Shown here in pieces: positions 7,375-16,373 of a stretch of DNA of 64,000 bases (positions within the stretch are counted from its first letter, which is position 1; every line of letters begins with the position of its first letter). The stretch lies in contig NZ_JBLXEC010000001.1 of assembly GCF_048263515.1 (NCBI RefSeq), positions 1-64,000 on the forward strand, read 5' to 3'. The notes beneath the pieces were generated by a model. It saw nothing but the letters and a program-made list of their open reading frames with translations, made no database searches and had not been told where the DNA came from. The DNA comes from Marinovum sp048263515. GTDB lineage: Bacteria; Pseudomonadota; Alphaproteobacteria; Rhodobacterales; Rhodobacteraceae. Made by a program: the position numbers and the translations under genes.

Positions 7375-8886
7375 TCAGGCAGCCCTTCGTTCCCTGCGCT
7401 CGTGGCGCGCATCCCGAAGTGCCGAGAACAGCCCGAGGCAGATCAGGATCGCTGCGATCAGCAGGCAGGCGATGCTGATACCGCTCTCGACGAAGATCCC
7501 CAGGCTGCCGCGCGAGAACTGCATCGCCCGGCGGAAGTTCTCTTCCAACATCGGGCCGAGCACGAAGCCCAGCAGCAGCGGTCCGGCCGGGATGTCTGTG
7601 ATCCGCATGATGTAACCCGCGACACCGCACAGAATCAGAAGCCAGAGGTCAAAGAAACTGTTGCTGACCGCATAGACCCCGATGCAGAGGAACATGATCA
7701 CTGCCGGATAAAGGTATTGATAAGGGATCGTCAGCAGACGCACCCAGAGACCGATCATCGGAATGTTCAGCAACAGCAGCATCAGGTTGCCGATCCAGAA
7801 GCTCATGACCACGCCCCAGAAGATGTCGGGGCTCGAGGTGATCAGCGTCGGGCCGGGGTTGATGCCGTTCATGAACAGCACGCTCAGCATCAGCGCCATG
7901 GTCACGTTTCCCGGAATACCCAGTGTCAGCGTCGGGATAAAGGCCGTCAAATCGCCCGCGCTGTTGGCCGATTCCGGTCCGGCGATGCCCTCGATCGCGC
8001 CTTGGCCGAACTCTTCCGGGTGTTTCGACAATTTCTTTTCGGTCGCATAGGACATGAAGGCCGCGATCATCCCGCCGGTGCCGGGCAGCGTGCCGAAGAA
8101 CGAACCATAGCCGAAGCCCCGGAAGATCGGGCTCCAGGAGCGCCGCCAGTCGGACCGTGTCGGCCAGATCGCGCGCAACGAGACCTTGGGCACCGCCCCG
8201 TGATTGCCGGCCGTCTTGATGCTGTCGACGATCTCGCACATGCCGAACAGCCCCATGGCGAGGGCGACGATGCTCAATCCGTCGGAAAGGTCGATGAAGC
8301 CGAAGGTAAAGCGCAACAGGCCCGTTCCGACGTCCTGCCCCACCAGCCCCAGCACGATGCCGATGGCCACCGCGGCGATGCCCTTGACAGGCGATCCCCT
8401 GGCGATGACCGAGGCGGCGATCAGACCGAGGATCATCAACGAGAAATATTCCGCCGGGCCGAAGGCAATGGCGACCTTCACGATCGCAGGCGAGAACAGC
8501 ATCAGCATCAGGATGCCGAAGGATCCGCCCAGGAACGAGGCCACCGTCGTCATCAACAGCGCCACCCCGGCCCGGCCCTGGCGGCTCATCGGATAGCCAT
8601 CGAGACAGGTCACCGCATTGGTCGGCGTGCCAGGAAGGTTGAGCAGGATCGAGGTGGTCGATCCGCCATAGTTCGCGCCGTAGAAGATCCCTGCCATCAT
8701 GATCAGCGCGGTCGTCGGATCGAGGTAGAAGGTGATCGGCAGCAGCAGGGAAATCGTGGCAAGCGACCCGATCCCGGGGATCACCCCGACAATCGTGCCG
8801 AGGCTGACGCCGAGCGCGCAGTACATCAGGTTTTCGGGAGAGACGGCGATGAACAGCCCGTCAAGCATCTGCTGGGTTACGGACAT
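7375..8886 (-). CDS. tctA: TTT-family large membrane permease (TctA)
   Basis: A 503-residue inner-membrane protein with about twelve hydrophobic segments. It has the duplicated TctA signature: VGVIPGIGSLATISLLLP near the start, GGSTTSILLNLPGTP, then FGTLPGTGGMIAAFMSYATEKK and ESANSAGDLTAFIPTLTLGIPG in the second half. It uses an ion gradient to import the carboxylate delivered by TctC. The tctB stop lies four bases before its ATG. The C-terminus is basic (DARHERRERRAA). Together with TctB and TctC it gives the long catabolic operon its own uptake system. Confidence 0.95.
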   Translation of the reverse strand: MSVTQQMLDGLFIAVSPENLMYCALGVSLGTIVGVIPGIGSLATISLLLPITFYLDPTTALIMMAGIFYGANYGGSTTSILLNLPGTPTNAVTCLDGYPMSRQGRAGVALLMTTVASFLGGSFGILMLMLFSPAIVKVAIAFGPAEYFSLMILGLIAASVIARGSPVKGIAAVAIGIVLGLVGQDVGTGLLRFTFGFIDLSDGLSIVALAMGLFGMCEIVDSIKTAGNHGAVPKVSLRAIWPTRSDWRRSWSPIFRGFGYGSFFGTLPGTGGMIAAFMSYATEKKLSKHPEEFGQGAIEGIAGPESANSAGDLTAFIPTLTLGIPGNVTMALMLSVLFMNGINPGPTLITSSPDIFWGVVMSFWIGNLMLLLLNIPMIGLWVRLLTIPYQYLYPAVIMFLCIGVYAVSNSFFDLWLLILCGVAGYIMRITDIPAGPLLLGFVLGPMLEENFRRAMQFSRGSLGIFVESGISIACLLIAAILICLGLFSALRDARHERRERRAA

Positions 8887-8889
8887 GGT

Positions 8890-9354
8890 CTATCCTCCGA
8901 AGGGATTGAGCAGCAACGGCATGTGCATGCCGAGCGCCACGCGGAATATGAGCCCGGCCAGCAGCGCCAGTCCGACCCCGAGAATGGCCGCCTTACGCAA
9001 TGTCAGCTTAGGATCGGCGAAACTTGACACCAGGGTCGAGAGAAAGATCGCCGGCAACAGCCCGAGGAACTTGAAGCCGAAGATGAAGGCCACGATGGAC
9101 AGCGACACCATGCCCAGCGACCTCCAGTCCGGTTGCCTCAGGTAGACGCGTTCGCCCACCTGTTGCAGCAGGGCGAGGCCCGCGACCACCAGCCCGAGAA
9201 AGACCAGCACCACCCCCATGCTCACGGGGAAAAGCCCCGGCCCCGGCGAGCGCAATGTCCCGATCGACAGGTCCGAGACCGACAACACAATGGTGGCAGC
9301 GCCAAAAGCCGCTATTCCCGCGCCCGTGGCGATTTCCTGAGTTCTGCTGTTCAT
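8890..9354 (-). CDS. tctB: TTT-family small membrane protein (TctB)
   Basis: A 154-residue protein with four predicted membrane helices and the TctB-like GPGLFPVSMG segment after the first helix. TctB partners TctA in the inner membrane; sequence conservation in the family is low, so the call rests on size, topology and position. It is directly upstream of tctA, and the reductase gene precedes it with an 83-base gap. Gene order B-A-C differs from the C-B-A order of the second TTT system in this window (44074-47035). Confidence 0.9.
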   Translation of the reverse strand: MNSRTQEIATGAGIAAFGAATIVLSVSDLSIGTLRSPGPGLFPVSMGVVLVFLGLVVAGLALLQQVGERVYLRQPDWRSLGMVSLSIVAFIFGFKFLGLLPAIFLSTLVSSFADPKLTLRKAAILGVGLALLAGLIFRVALGMHMPLLLNPFGG

Positions 9355-9437
9355 CTATTCCTCCCAACCTGCCGCGCCCTTTCAGAGTCGCGTGCAGCAA
9401 TGTATCCTGTGATGCGCCCGTCCCTCCCGGCCCGGCT

Positions 9438-10391
9438 TCAGCCGCGTCGCACCGTCTGCTCCTGCGCGACATGTGCCAGCACATGCCGGGTTGCTTCGAT
9501 CTCGCCGTCAGGAACGCCTCCAAGCAGGTCTTTCTCGAACCTCGCGACATGCTCCTGCATGGTCTTGCGTTTCTGCTGTCCGTCTGCCGTGGACCAGAGC
9601 GTTCCGTCCGGATCACAGCTTATCTGCCCCTTCTCGGTCAGCTCGGCAATCGCATCCCGGGTCTCGCGCGGCGTCAGGTGCATCTGCGCGATCAACTGGT
9701 CCTTTGTCAGGCCGGGGTGGTCGGTGATACCGACGAGAACCCGCAACTCCACTGTCGAGATGCCTTCGGCCCGCCGGTAGTCATCAAACATGTCCGACAT
9801 GGCGTGGAAGGCGTTGAACAACAGCCGGAAGAACGGCGGTTCCGCCGGCGGCTCGGCCTCGGTAGAGGCCGCAGCGGCCGAAGCCTTGAGCTCCGGATGG
9901 TCGACCGCCAGCCCGTAGCGGCCCTGCGCAAAGACAAGCGGCTCGCCCTCTGCCTGTTCCAGTTGCTGAACCCGGCCGACGAGGATGACGTGATCGCCGG
10001 CGTCGATCAGCTCATGCACGACACATTGCAGAACCCCCAGCGCGCCGTTCAGGATCGGCGACCCTGCCACGCCGCCCGGCGCATCGAGGCCTTCGAACTT
10101 GTCGGCGACAGAGCTGCTGAAACGTTGCGAGATGTCGATCTGGTCGGAGGCCAGGATGTGGATGGCGAAATTGTCGGTCTTGGTGAAGGCGTCGAAACTG
10201 CGCGAGTTCCGCCCGATGGACCACAGGATCAGCGGCGGATCGATCGACACCGAGGCAAAGGAATTGGCGGTGACACCGTAGCGTTTGCCGTCCACCTCGG
10301 TGGTGATGACGGTGACGCCAGTCGCGAATTGGCCGAGGCATTTGCGGAACGCCCGCGCGTCGATCTGGGTCTGTTCAGTCGTTTTGTCCAT
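9438..10391 (-). CDS. flavin reductase with C-terminal MarR-like domain (C1-HpaH reductase type)
   Basis: Residues 10-165 form a flavin-reductase domain (FRKCLGQFATGVTVIT, YGVTANSFASVSIDPP, SPILNGALGVLQC). After an Ala/Glu/Pro linker (about 168-185), residues 186-310 look like a MarR winged helix (ISTVELRVLVGITDHPGLTKDQL, LTPRETRDAIAELTEKG). The same architecture and length are known for the reductase C1 of Acinetobacter 4-hydroxyphenylacetate hydroxylase. There the MarR part binds the aromatic substrate and relieves autoinhibition. By analogy this protein would supply FMNH2 to the LLM oxygenases only when the substrate is present. AAGGAG precedes the ATG. The 151-base gap to the thiolase shows no gene. 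Confidence 0.88.
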   Translation of the reverse strand: MDKTTEQTQIDARAFRKCLGQFATGVTVITTEVDGKRYGVTANSFASVSIDPPLILWSIGRNSRSFDAFTKTDNFAIHILASDQIDISQRFSSSVADKFEGLDAPGGVAGSPILNGALGVLQCVVHELIDAGDHVILVGRVQQLEQAEGEPLVFAQGRYGLAVDHPELKASAAAASTEAEPPAEPPFFRLLFNAFHAMSDMFDDYRRAEGISTVELRVLVGITDHPGLTKDQLIAQMHLTPRETRDAIAELTEKGQISCDPDGTLWSTADGQQKRKTMQEHVARFEKDLLGGVPDGEIEATRHVLAHVAQEQTVRRG

Positions 10392-10542
10392 GGGTCGTCT
10401 CCTTGTTCAGCGTTGGCTCTCGCCCTGGCTCACTGGGTGGCGGGCTGGCAGCGAAGGTTAAATGGCGGCGATGCAGCCTGGGTGTCCGGGGGCTCCGTGT
10501 CGAGACAGGTCTCCAGTCGCCACGGATCGGGCGTCAGAAAGG

Positions 10543-11727
10543 TCATTGCACCGCCTCGACGATGACCGCGATGCCCTGACCGCCGCCGATGCACATGGTT
10601 GCCAGACCATAGCGTCCGCCGGTCCGCTTCAGCTCATGCAGGAGCTTGACCAGGATGATCGCCCCCGAGGCCCCGATCGGGTGGCCAAGTGCCACCGCGC
10701 CGCCATTGGGGTTCACTTTCGCCGGGTCGAGGCCCAGTTCGGCGGTCACGGCACAGGCCTGCGCCGCGAAGGCTTCGTTCGACTCGATCACGTCGAGATC
10801 GGCGGGTTTCAGCCCGGCACGTTCCAGCGCCTGACGGCTGGCCGGAACCGGCCCGAGGCCCATCACCGCAGGCTCCACCCCACCAAGACCATAGGCCACG
10901 ATCCGTCCCAGCGGTGTCGCCCCGGACCGCTGCATCGTGTCTTCGTCCATCAACACCAGCGCCGCGGCGCCGTCGTTGATCCCGCTGGCGTTGCCCGCGG
11001 TCACGCTTCCGTCCTTGCGGAAAGCCGGACGCAACTTTTGCATGTCCTCAAGCGTGACGTCGCGCCGCACATGCTCATCGGTGTCGAAGCTGACCTCCTT
11101 GCGGCCCGCCCTGACGGTCAGCGGCAGGATTTGCTCGCGGAAATGTCCGGCGTCGATGGCGGCGGCGGCGCGCCTGTGGCTCTCGACCGCAAAGGCGTCC
11201 TGCGTCTCTCGGTCGATCCCGGCCTTGTCGGCAACGTTCTCAGCGGTGACACCCATGTGCCCGTTGCCGAAGGGATCGGTGAGCGCGCCAGTCATCATAT
11301 CCACGCCGGTTACATCCCCCATCTTGGCGCCGAACCGCGCGCTCTGAAGCAGGTGCCCGGCGCGGCTCATGTTCTCGGCCCCGCCGACGAGCGCGCAGGC
11401 GGCGTTGCCCAGCTGGATCTGTTCGTGCCCGCTGACCACCGCCTGAAGCCCGGAGCCACAGAGCCGGTTCAACGTCAACGCCGGGGCCTCGGCCGGCACA
11501 CCCGCCCGGATCGCGGCGACGCGGCTCAGGTACATGTCCTCGGGGGCGGTATGGATGACGTTGCCAAAGACCACCTGCTGCACCTCCGACGGTGCGATCC
11601 CGGCGCGGGTCATCGCCTCGGCAGCCACCGAGGCCGCCAGATCACAGGGCGACAGACCGGCGAGGGACCCGCCAAAGCGGCCAATGGCGGTGCGGACGCC
11701 GGAGGCGATATAGGTGTGCTTGCTCAT
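10543..11727 (-). CDS. acetyl-CoA acetyltransferase (thiolase)
   Basis: A complete 394-residue thiolase. The nucleophile Cys90 is in NRLCGSG, His349 in GHPIGASG and Cys379 in CIGGGQG; ESNEAFAAQ gives the fourth signature. It should cleave a 3-ketoacyl-CoA with CoA to give acetyl-CoA and a shortened acyl-CoA in the cytoplasm. The ATG overlaps the stop of the upstream APH gene by four bases. It completes the beta-oxidation sequence of this operon, unlike the thiolase-like protein at 30634, which lacks the nucleophile. Confidence 0.95.
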   Translation of the reverse strand: MSKHTYIASGVRTAIGRFGGSLAGLSPCDLAASVAAEAMTRAGIAPSEVQQVVFGNVIHTAPEDMYLSRVAAIRAGVPAEAPALTLNRLCGSGLQAVVSGHEQIQLGNAACALVGGAENMSRAGHLLQSARFGAKMGDVTGVDMMTGALTDPFGNGHMGVTAENVADKAGIDRETQDAFAVESHRRAAAAIDAGHFREQILPLTVRAGRKEVSFDTDEHVRRDVTLEDMQKLRPAFRKDGSVTAGNASGINDGAAALVLMDEDTMQRSGATPLGRIVAYGLGGVEPAVMGLGPVPASRQALERAGLKPADLDVIESNEAFAAQACAVTAELGLDPAKVNPNGGAVALGHPIGASGAIILVKLLHELKRTGGRYGLATMCIGGGQGIAVIVEAVQ

Positions 11728-12779
11728 GTGAGGTCTCCTGTGGGGTGTCCTGTGCGGGCGATGTTCCAGCCGCGCACCGCGAAGCTCCGCGCCAGCGGCG
11801 CAAGGTCAGAGGCATTGGTGCCCGCCGCGTTGCCGGTGCGCACACGCTCGGCGATGCCGACAAAGATCACCGCGAAGCGATAGAGGGCGAAGGCCTTGTG
11901 GAACGGCGCCAGCGGCGCGGAGCCCGCCCGCCCCGCCATGTAGCGGGCGACGAAATCTTCCTCGTCCGGCAGGCCCAGCGCGGCCAGGTCCTTGCCCAAG
12001 GTGCCGCCGTATTCCTCGGGCGCGGTGTTCCACGGCATGACGCAGAAGCCGAGATCGGCCAGCGGGTCGCCAAGGGTCGAGAGCTCCCAGTCGAGGATGG
12101 CCACGACCTCGGGCTTTTCCGGGTGATAGATCATGTTGCCGAGCCGGAAATCGCCATGCGCGATGGTGGCCGGCCCGTCCTCTGGCAGGTTCTCCGCCAG
12201 CCAGGCACCCAGCTTGTCCAGCTCCGGGATCGGCGCGCTCTCGGCCGCCTGCCATTGCTTCGACCAGCGGGCCAGCTGCCGGGCAAAGTAGTTGCCGGGG
12301 CGGCCATAGTCTGCAAGCCCGATGTCCTCGGGCCGCACCGAGTGCATGCGCGCCATGGCATCCGCCAGCCCCATGTAAATCTCGCGCCGCTCCTCCACCG
12401 CCAGCTCTGGCAGGGCGCAGTCGGTAAAGATCCGGCCCTCCACCCGCTCCATCAGGTAGAACGGCGTGCCGACCAGGCCTGGGTCGGCGTGATAGAGCAA
12501 CACCTCAGGGACCGGCACATCAGTGCCTTTCAGGGCGCGCAGTACGCGATACTCGCGGTCGATCGCATGTGCGCCCTTGAGAAGCGGACCGTTCGGCTGC
12601 TTGCGCAATACCATCCGGCGCGGCCCGTGGGTCACGAAATAGGTCGGATTGGACTGACCACCGCTGATGCGCTCGATCTCCATGTCCGCCTCGCCCGAGC
12701 CGAAGGTCTGCGACAGGAAGCCGTGGAGCGCGGAGGGGTCGAAATCCAGATCGCCCTTGGCGTGAATACTCGTTTGCAT
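11724..12779 (-). CDS. APH-type kinase, LvaA/ACAD10-11-like (probable hydroxyacyl-CoA kinase)
   Basis: A 351-residue phosphotransferase of the aminoglycoside-phosphotransferase fold. The ATP-site ISGGQSNPTYFV is at 38-49, RKQP holds a lysine (60), the catalytic loop is HGDFRLGN (208-215) and the metal site is LDWELSTLGDP (229-239). Such kinases next to an acyl-CoA dehydrogenase act in LvaA/LvaC of levulinate catabolism and in human ACAD10/11. They phosphorylate a 4-hydroxyacyl-CoA so the dehydrogenase-like partner can eliminate phosphate. The ACAD, a CoA ligase and a thiolase surround it, supporting that role. The start codon overlaps the ligase stop by one base (TGATG). Antibiotic resistance is very unlikely. 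Confidence 0.85.
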   Translation of the reverse strand: MQTSIHAKGDLDFDPSALHGFLSQTFGSGEADMEIERISGGQSNPTYFVTHGPRRMVLRKQPNGPLLKGAHAIDREYRVLRALKGTDVPVPEVLLYHADPGLVGTPFYLMERVEGRIFTDCALPELAVEERREIYMGLADAMARMHSVRPEDIGLADYGRPGNYFARQLARWSKQWQAAESAPIPELDKLGAWLAENLPEDGPATIAHGDFRLGNMIYHPEKPEVVAILDWELSTLGDPLADLGFCVMPWNTAPEEYGGTLGKDLAALGLPDEEDFVARYMAGRAGSAPLAPFHKAFALYRFAVIFVGIAERVRTGNAAGTNASDLAPLARSFAVRGWNIARTGHPTGDLT

Positions 12780-14383
12780 CAGGCTGCTCCTGCGCTGTTG
12801 CTGACCCGCGCGCGGAGCAGGTATTTCTGCACCTTGCCCGTCGCGGTCTTGGGGATTTCGGTGAACTCGAACCGGCGCGGCACCTTGAAATGCGCCAGCC
12901 GCGCCCGGCAGAAGCCGCGCAGTTCCTCTGCATCGACCGAGGCATTGTCGCGCAGTTCGACAAAGGCGCAGGGGATCTCGCCCCACTTGTCGTCGGGTTG
13001 CGCCACGACCGAGGCCAAAAGCACCGCCGGATGCTGGTGCAGGACGTTTTCGATCTCGAGGCTCGAGATGTTCTCGCCGCCGGAGATGATGATGTCCTTG
13101 GCGCGGTCGCGGATTTCGATCTGTCCGTCGGCATGGCGCACGGCCAGGTCACCGGTGTGCAGCCACCCGCTGCGAAAGGCGCGCTCCGTGGCCTCGGCGT
13201 CATTGAGATAGCCTGCCATGACCGTGTTGCCGCGCAGGGCTATTTCGCCGAGGGTCTCGCCATCCCAGGCCACCGGCTGCCCGTTTTCGTCGAGCACCTC
13301 GGCCTGGCTGGCGGTGACATGTTCCAGCCCTTGACGCGACAGCAGGGCCGCGCGCGCCGCACCGTCTAGGCCGGTCTCGTCCTCGCTCAACGCCCGCAGG
13401 GTCGCGGGCCCGTAGCTTTCGGTCAGGCCGTAAAGGTGGGTGAATTCGAAGCCCAGGGCATCCAGTTGCGAGATCAGCGCGCTGGTGGGGGCCGCCCCGC
13501 CGCTGGCCACGGTGACCCGCGCGGCCGGCGTGCGATTGGCCCCTGCTGCGGAGTTCAGCAGCATGTAGAGCACCACCGGCGCGCAGGACATATGGGTCAC
13601 ACCGCGGGTCTCGATCAGGTCGAAGATCACCTCGGGGTCGACCTTGTCGAGGCAGACATGCACCCCGCCCGCCGCCGTCACTGCCCAGGTGTGGCACCAG
13701 CCGTTGCAATGAAACATCGGCAGGGTCCAGAGGTTGACCGTCCGCCGCGTGAAGCCCAGCGCCATGACATTGCCCAGGGCATTCAAATAGGCGCCCCGAT
13801 GGGTGAGCACGACCCCCTTGGGGTTCCCGGTGGTCCCCGAAGTGTAATTCAGCGCAATCGGCATCCATTCGTCGCTGACAGCCGAAGGCTCGATGGAAGT
13901 TGCGGCCGGTGCGGCCAGAAAGCCGAGGTCCGCGCCTCCCGGTTGCCCGTCCTCTGCCAGCAGAAAGAGTGGCACGCCGGCCCTACCCGCGCCATCCGAC
14001 GCGGCCTCGGAGCAAGAGGGGTCGGCCAGCAGCAACCTGCTTTCCGAGTGGTCGAGGATATAGGCGATGACCTCTGCATCAAGCCGCGTGTTGACCGAGT
14101 TCAGAACCCCGCCCAGCAGCGGCACAGCGTAATGTGCGGCCAGCATTTCCGGACGGTTGGTACAGATCACCGACACCACGTCGCCCGCACCGATCCCCTG
14201 CCCGCGCAGCCAATCCGCCATCTCGCGGACGACGCCCGCAAATTCTGCCCAACTCCAGGACCGGTCGCGCCAGACAACGGCGGAGTCGCCGGGCCGGACC
14301 GCCAGGGTGCGGGTCAGGAAATCGACAGGCGTCAGCGGCACATGGTTGGCCGGCCCCGGTGCGAGAAAGCCTTCAGTCTTCAT
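12779..14383 (-). CDS. AMP-forming acyl-CoA synthetase
   Basis: A 534-residue ANL-family ligase. The phosphate loop YTSGTTGNPKG is at 180-190, LYGLTES follows in the middle, then GWLHTGD, the hinge IEIRDRAKDIIISGGENIS and the C-terminal catalytic lysine in PKTATGKVQK. It activates a carboxylic acid to its CoA thioester through an acyl-adenylate. The sequence is of the medium-chain/fatty-acid ligase group; the exact acid cannot be told. It overlaps the upstream acyl-CoA dehydrogenase by 11 bases. In the proposed pathway it would activate the hydroxy acid released by the alpha/beta hydrolase. Confidence 0.93.
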   Translation of the reverse strand: MKTEGFLAPGPANHVPLTPVDFLTRTLAVRPGDSAVVWRDRSWSWAEFAGVVREMADWLRGQGIGAGDVVSVICTNRPEMLAAHYAVPLLGGVLNSVNTRLDAEVIAYILDHSESRLLLADPSCSEAASDGAGRAGVPLFLLAEDGQPGGADLGFLAAPAATSIEPSAVSDEWMPIALNYTSGTTGNPKGVVLTHRGAYLNALGNVMALGFTRRTVNLWTLPMFHCNGWCHTWAVTAAGGVHVCLDKVDPEVIFDLIETRGVTHMSCAPVVLYMLLNSAAGANRTPAARVTVASGGAAPTSALISQLDALGFEFTHLYGLTESYGPATLRALSEDETGLDGAARAALLSRQGLEHVTASQAEVLDENGQPVAWDGETLGEIALRGNTVMAGYLNDAEATERAFRSGWLHTGDLAVRHADGQIEIRDRAKDIIISGGENISSLEIENVLHQHPAVLLASVVAQPDDKWGEIPCAFVELRDNASVDAEELRGFCRARLAHFKVPRRFEFTEIPKTATGKVQKYLLRARVSNSAGAA

Positions 14384-15596
14384 CTTGCCCTCCCGTCGCC
14401 GGGTCCCAGGACCAGAAGTCGCGGCCCAGCTGGCCGAGGTGACGGTTCAGCACCATCTTGTGGACCTCGTCGGCCCCGTCGACCAGACGGGCCTGACGCG
14501 CATAGCGATAGATCCATTCCAGCACGGTGTCGGTGGAATATCCCCGCGCGCCATTTATCTGGATCGCCGTGTCCGCCGCCCGGTGAAGCAGGTTGGCGAC
14601 GTGGATCTTGGCCATCGACACCTCTTTCTGGGCATAGCGGCCCTGGTCGATCTCCCAGGCGGCCTTCATCACCAGCATCCGGCCGATCTCGATATCCATG
14701 GCGAGACCGCCGAGCATGAGCTGCACGCTTTCCCTGTCGGACAGGCGCACCCCGAAACCTTCGCGCCGCTCGGCATAGTCCTTCGCGATCTCGACACAGC
14801 GCTTCGACAGGCCCAACCAGCGCATGCAATGGGTCAGCCGCGCCGGCCCCAGCCGTGTCTGGGTCACCTTGAGCCCGCGTCCCAGCCCGCCGAGGATATC
14901 GCTTTCAGGGATGCGCAACCCATCGAAAGTCAGCTCGCAATGGCCGCCGTGTTCCTCCGGCCCCATGATCCCGATGCGGCGGGTGATCTCCCATCCCGGC
15001 GCGTCCTTGTGAAAGAGAAAGGCGGTCAGGCCCGTGCGTGGATCGTCCGAGGTGCGGGCGATCAGCATGAAATGGGCCGCGCCCTCGGCGCCGGTGATGA
15101 ACCACTTGTGCCCCGAGATCACCCAGTCCGACCCGTCCTTGACCGCCCGCGTCCGCATCATGCCCGGATCCGATCCACCGCCCGGGTGGGGCTCGGTCAT
15201 GATGAAGGAGGAACGGACCTCGCCGCGGGCAATCGGTGCCAGCCATTTCTCGCGCTGCGCCCCGGTGCCCAGGGCGTCAAGCACCATCATGTTGCCGTCG
15301 TCCGGGGCGGCGGAGTTGAAGACCACCGGTCCGAAGATCGAGCGGTTCATCTCCTCGTAGCAGACCGCCATGCCCATCTTGTTCAACCCGCGCCCGCCCG
15401 ACGTCGGCGACAGTTGCAGCGACCACAGTACCTGCGCGCGGGCCTTGGTGCGCAACGTCTCGAGCGCCGGGCCGGCGATATTGCCATGCGCGTCATAGTT
15501 CGCCCGGTCCGCCTCGACCGGCAGGATTTCGTCGGCGACGAAAGCCGCGATCTGCCGGCGCAGGGCCTCGACCTCGGTGGGGATGGTGAAATCCAT
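14373..15596 (-). CDS. acyl-CoA dehydrogenase, ACAD10/11-LvaC-like
   Basis: A 407-residue FAD flavoprotein of the acyl-CoA dehydrogenase fold. It has FIMTEPHPGGGSDPG and WVISGHKWFITGA in the middle domain and a C-terminal LVDGADEVHKMVLNRHL segment. The DG-x-DEVH pattern near the end is typical of ACAD10/11 and LvaC-like proteins. With the kinase two genes downstream it may convert a phosphorylated hydroxyacyl-CoA rather than only desaturate an acyl-CoA. It lies 12 bases after the SDR stop in the same operon. A plain dehydrogenase role remains possible. Confidence 0.9.
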   Translation of the reverse strand: MDFTIPTEVEALRRQIAAFVADEILPVEADRANYDAHGNIAGPALETLRTKARAQVLWSLQLSPTSGGRGLNKMGMAVCYEEMNRSIFGPVVFNSAAPDDGNMMVLDALGTGAQREKWLAPIARGEVRSSFIMTEPHPGGGSDPGMMRTRAVKDGSDWVISGHKWFITGAEGAAHFMLIARTSDDPRTGLTAFLFHKDAPGWEITRRIGIMGPEEHGGHCELTFDGLRIPESDILGGLGRGLKVTQTRLGPARLTHCMRWLGLSKRCVEIAKDYAERREGFGVRLSDRESVQLMLGGLAMDIEIGRMLVMKAAWEIDQGRYAQKEVSMAKIHVANLLHRAADTAIQINGARGYSTDTVLEWIYRYARQARLVDGADEVHKMVLNRHLGQLGRDFWSWDPATGGQDED

Positions 15597-15608
15597 CGGT
15601 GTCTTCTC

Positions 15609-16373
15609 CTAGAGTCCGCTCACGAGGTGCCCGCCGTCCACGGCCAGCGTCGCCCCGGTGATGTATGCCGCGCCGTCCGACACCAGCAGCCGCAGCGGCG
15701 CGTCAAGGTCGGACATCCGTCCAAGCCGGCGTTGCGGAATGCGGTTGATCAGCGCCTTGCCGGCCTCGGTGGCAAAGAACTCGGCATTGATCGGCGTTTC
15801 GATGTAGCCCGGGCAAAGCGCGTTCACCCGGATGTCATGACGGGCCCACTCGAGCGCCAGTGTCTTTGTCAGCTGGATCAGCCCAGCCTTGGACGCGGTA
15901 TAGGCGGCCAGCGTGCTGGCGACCCGCAGCCCGAGGATGGAGGCGATGTTGACGATGCTGCCGCCCTGCCCTTCCGCCTTCATCTTTAGTGCCACCGCCT
16001 GCGCGACGCGGAAACAACCGTTGAGGTTCACGTCGATGACCCGGTCGAAGTCTGCCGGATCAATCTTCATCGACGGCCCCGCGCCGCTCACCCCCGCGTT
16101 GTTGACGAGAATGTCGATGGGGCGGTCGATACCGGCGATACAGCGGCTCACCGCCTCTGCATCCCCCACGTCGAGCACCAGCGCCTCGGCCGAGCCACCC
16201 TCCGCGCGGATCGCTTCGACCCCCGCCTGCAACGGGTCCGACCGCCGGGCGGCGAGGATCACGTGATGTCCGTCCGCAGCGAGTGTGCGCGCAAAATGTG
16301 CCCCCAGCCCGCCCGAGGCACCGGTCACAAGGGCCGTCTTTCTGCGCGACTCGTTATGGGAAACCGTGCTCAC
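15609..16373 (-). CDS. short-chain dehydrogenase/reductase (SDR)
   Basis: A 254-residue classical SDR with TGASGGLG near residue 18, NNAG in the middle, SILGLR following the fifth strand, YTASK as the catalytic Tyr/Lys and a GGHLVSGL end. ARRSD after the second strand suggests NADP(H). It is coupled to the BKACE gene by a four-base ATGA overlap. A likely task is oxidation of a 3-hydroxyacyl-CoA or of an alcohol formed by ester hydrolysis; the sequence does not decide between them. Confidence 0.9.
   Translation of the reverse strand: MSTVSHNESRRKTALVTGASGGLGAHFARTLAADGHHVILAARRSDPLQAGVEAIRAEGGSAEALVLDVGDAEAVSRCIAGIDRPIDILVNNAGVSGAGPSMKIDPADFDRVIDVNLNGCFRVAQAVALKMKAEGQGGSIVNIASILGLRVASTLAAYTASKAGLIQLTKTLALEWARHDIRVNALCPGYIETPINAEFFATEAGKALINRIPQRRLGRMSDLDAPLRLLVSDGAAYITGATLAVDGGHLVSGL

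Noticed and set aside
7270..9027. Plus-strand open frame of 585 codons
   Set aside because: It is antisense to tctA and tctB and rich in Arg, Gln and Asp in a way typical of reversed membrane-protein codons.
11724..12779. Aminoglycoside resistance kinase
   Set aside because: The fold is APH-like, but the operon of CoA ligase, ACAD and thiolase points to a hydroxyacyl-CoA kinase.
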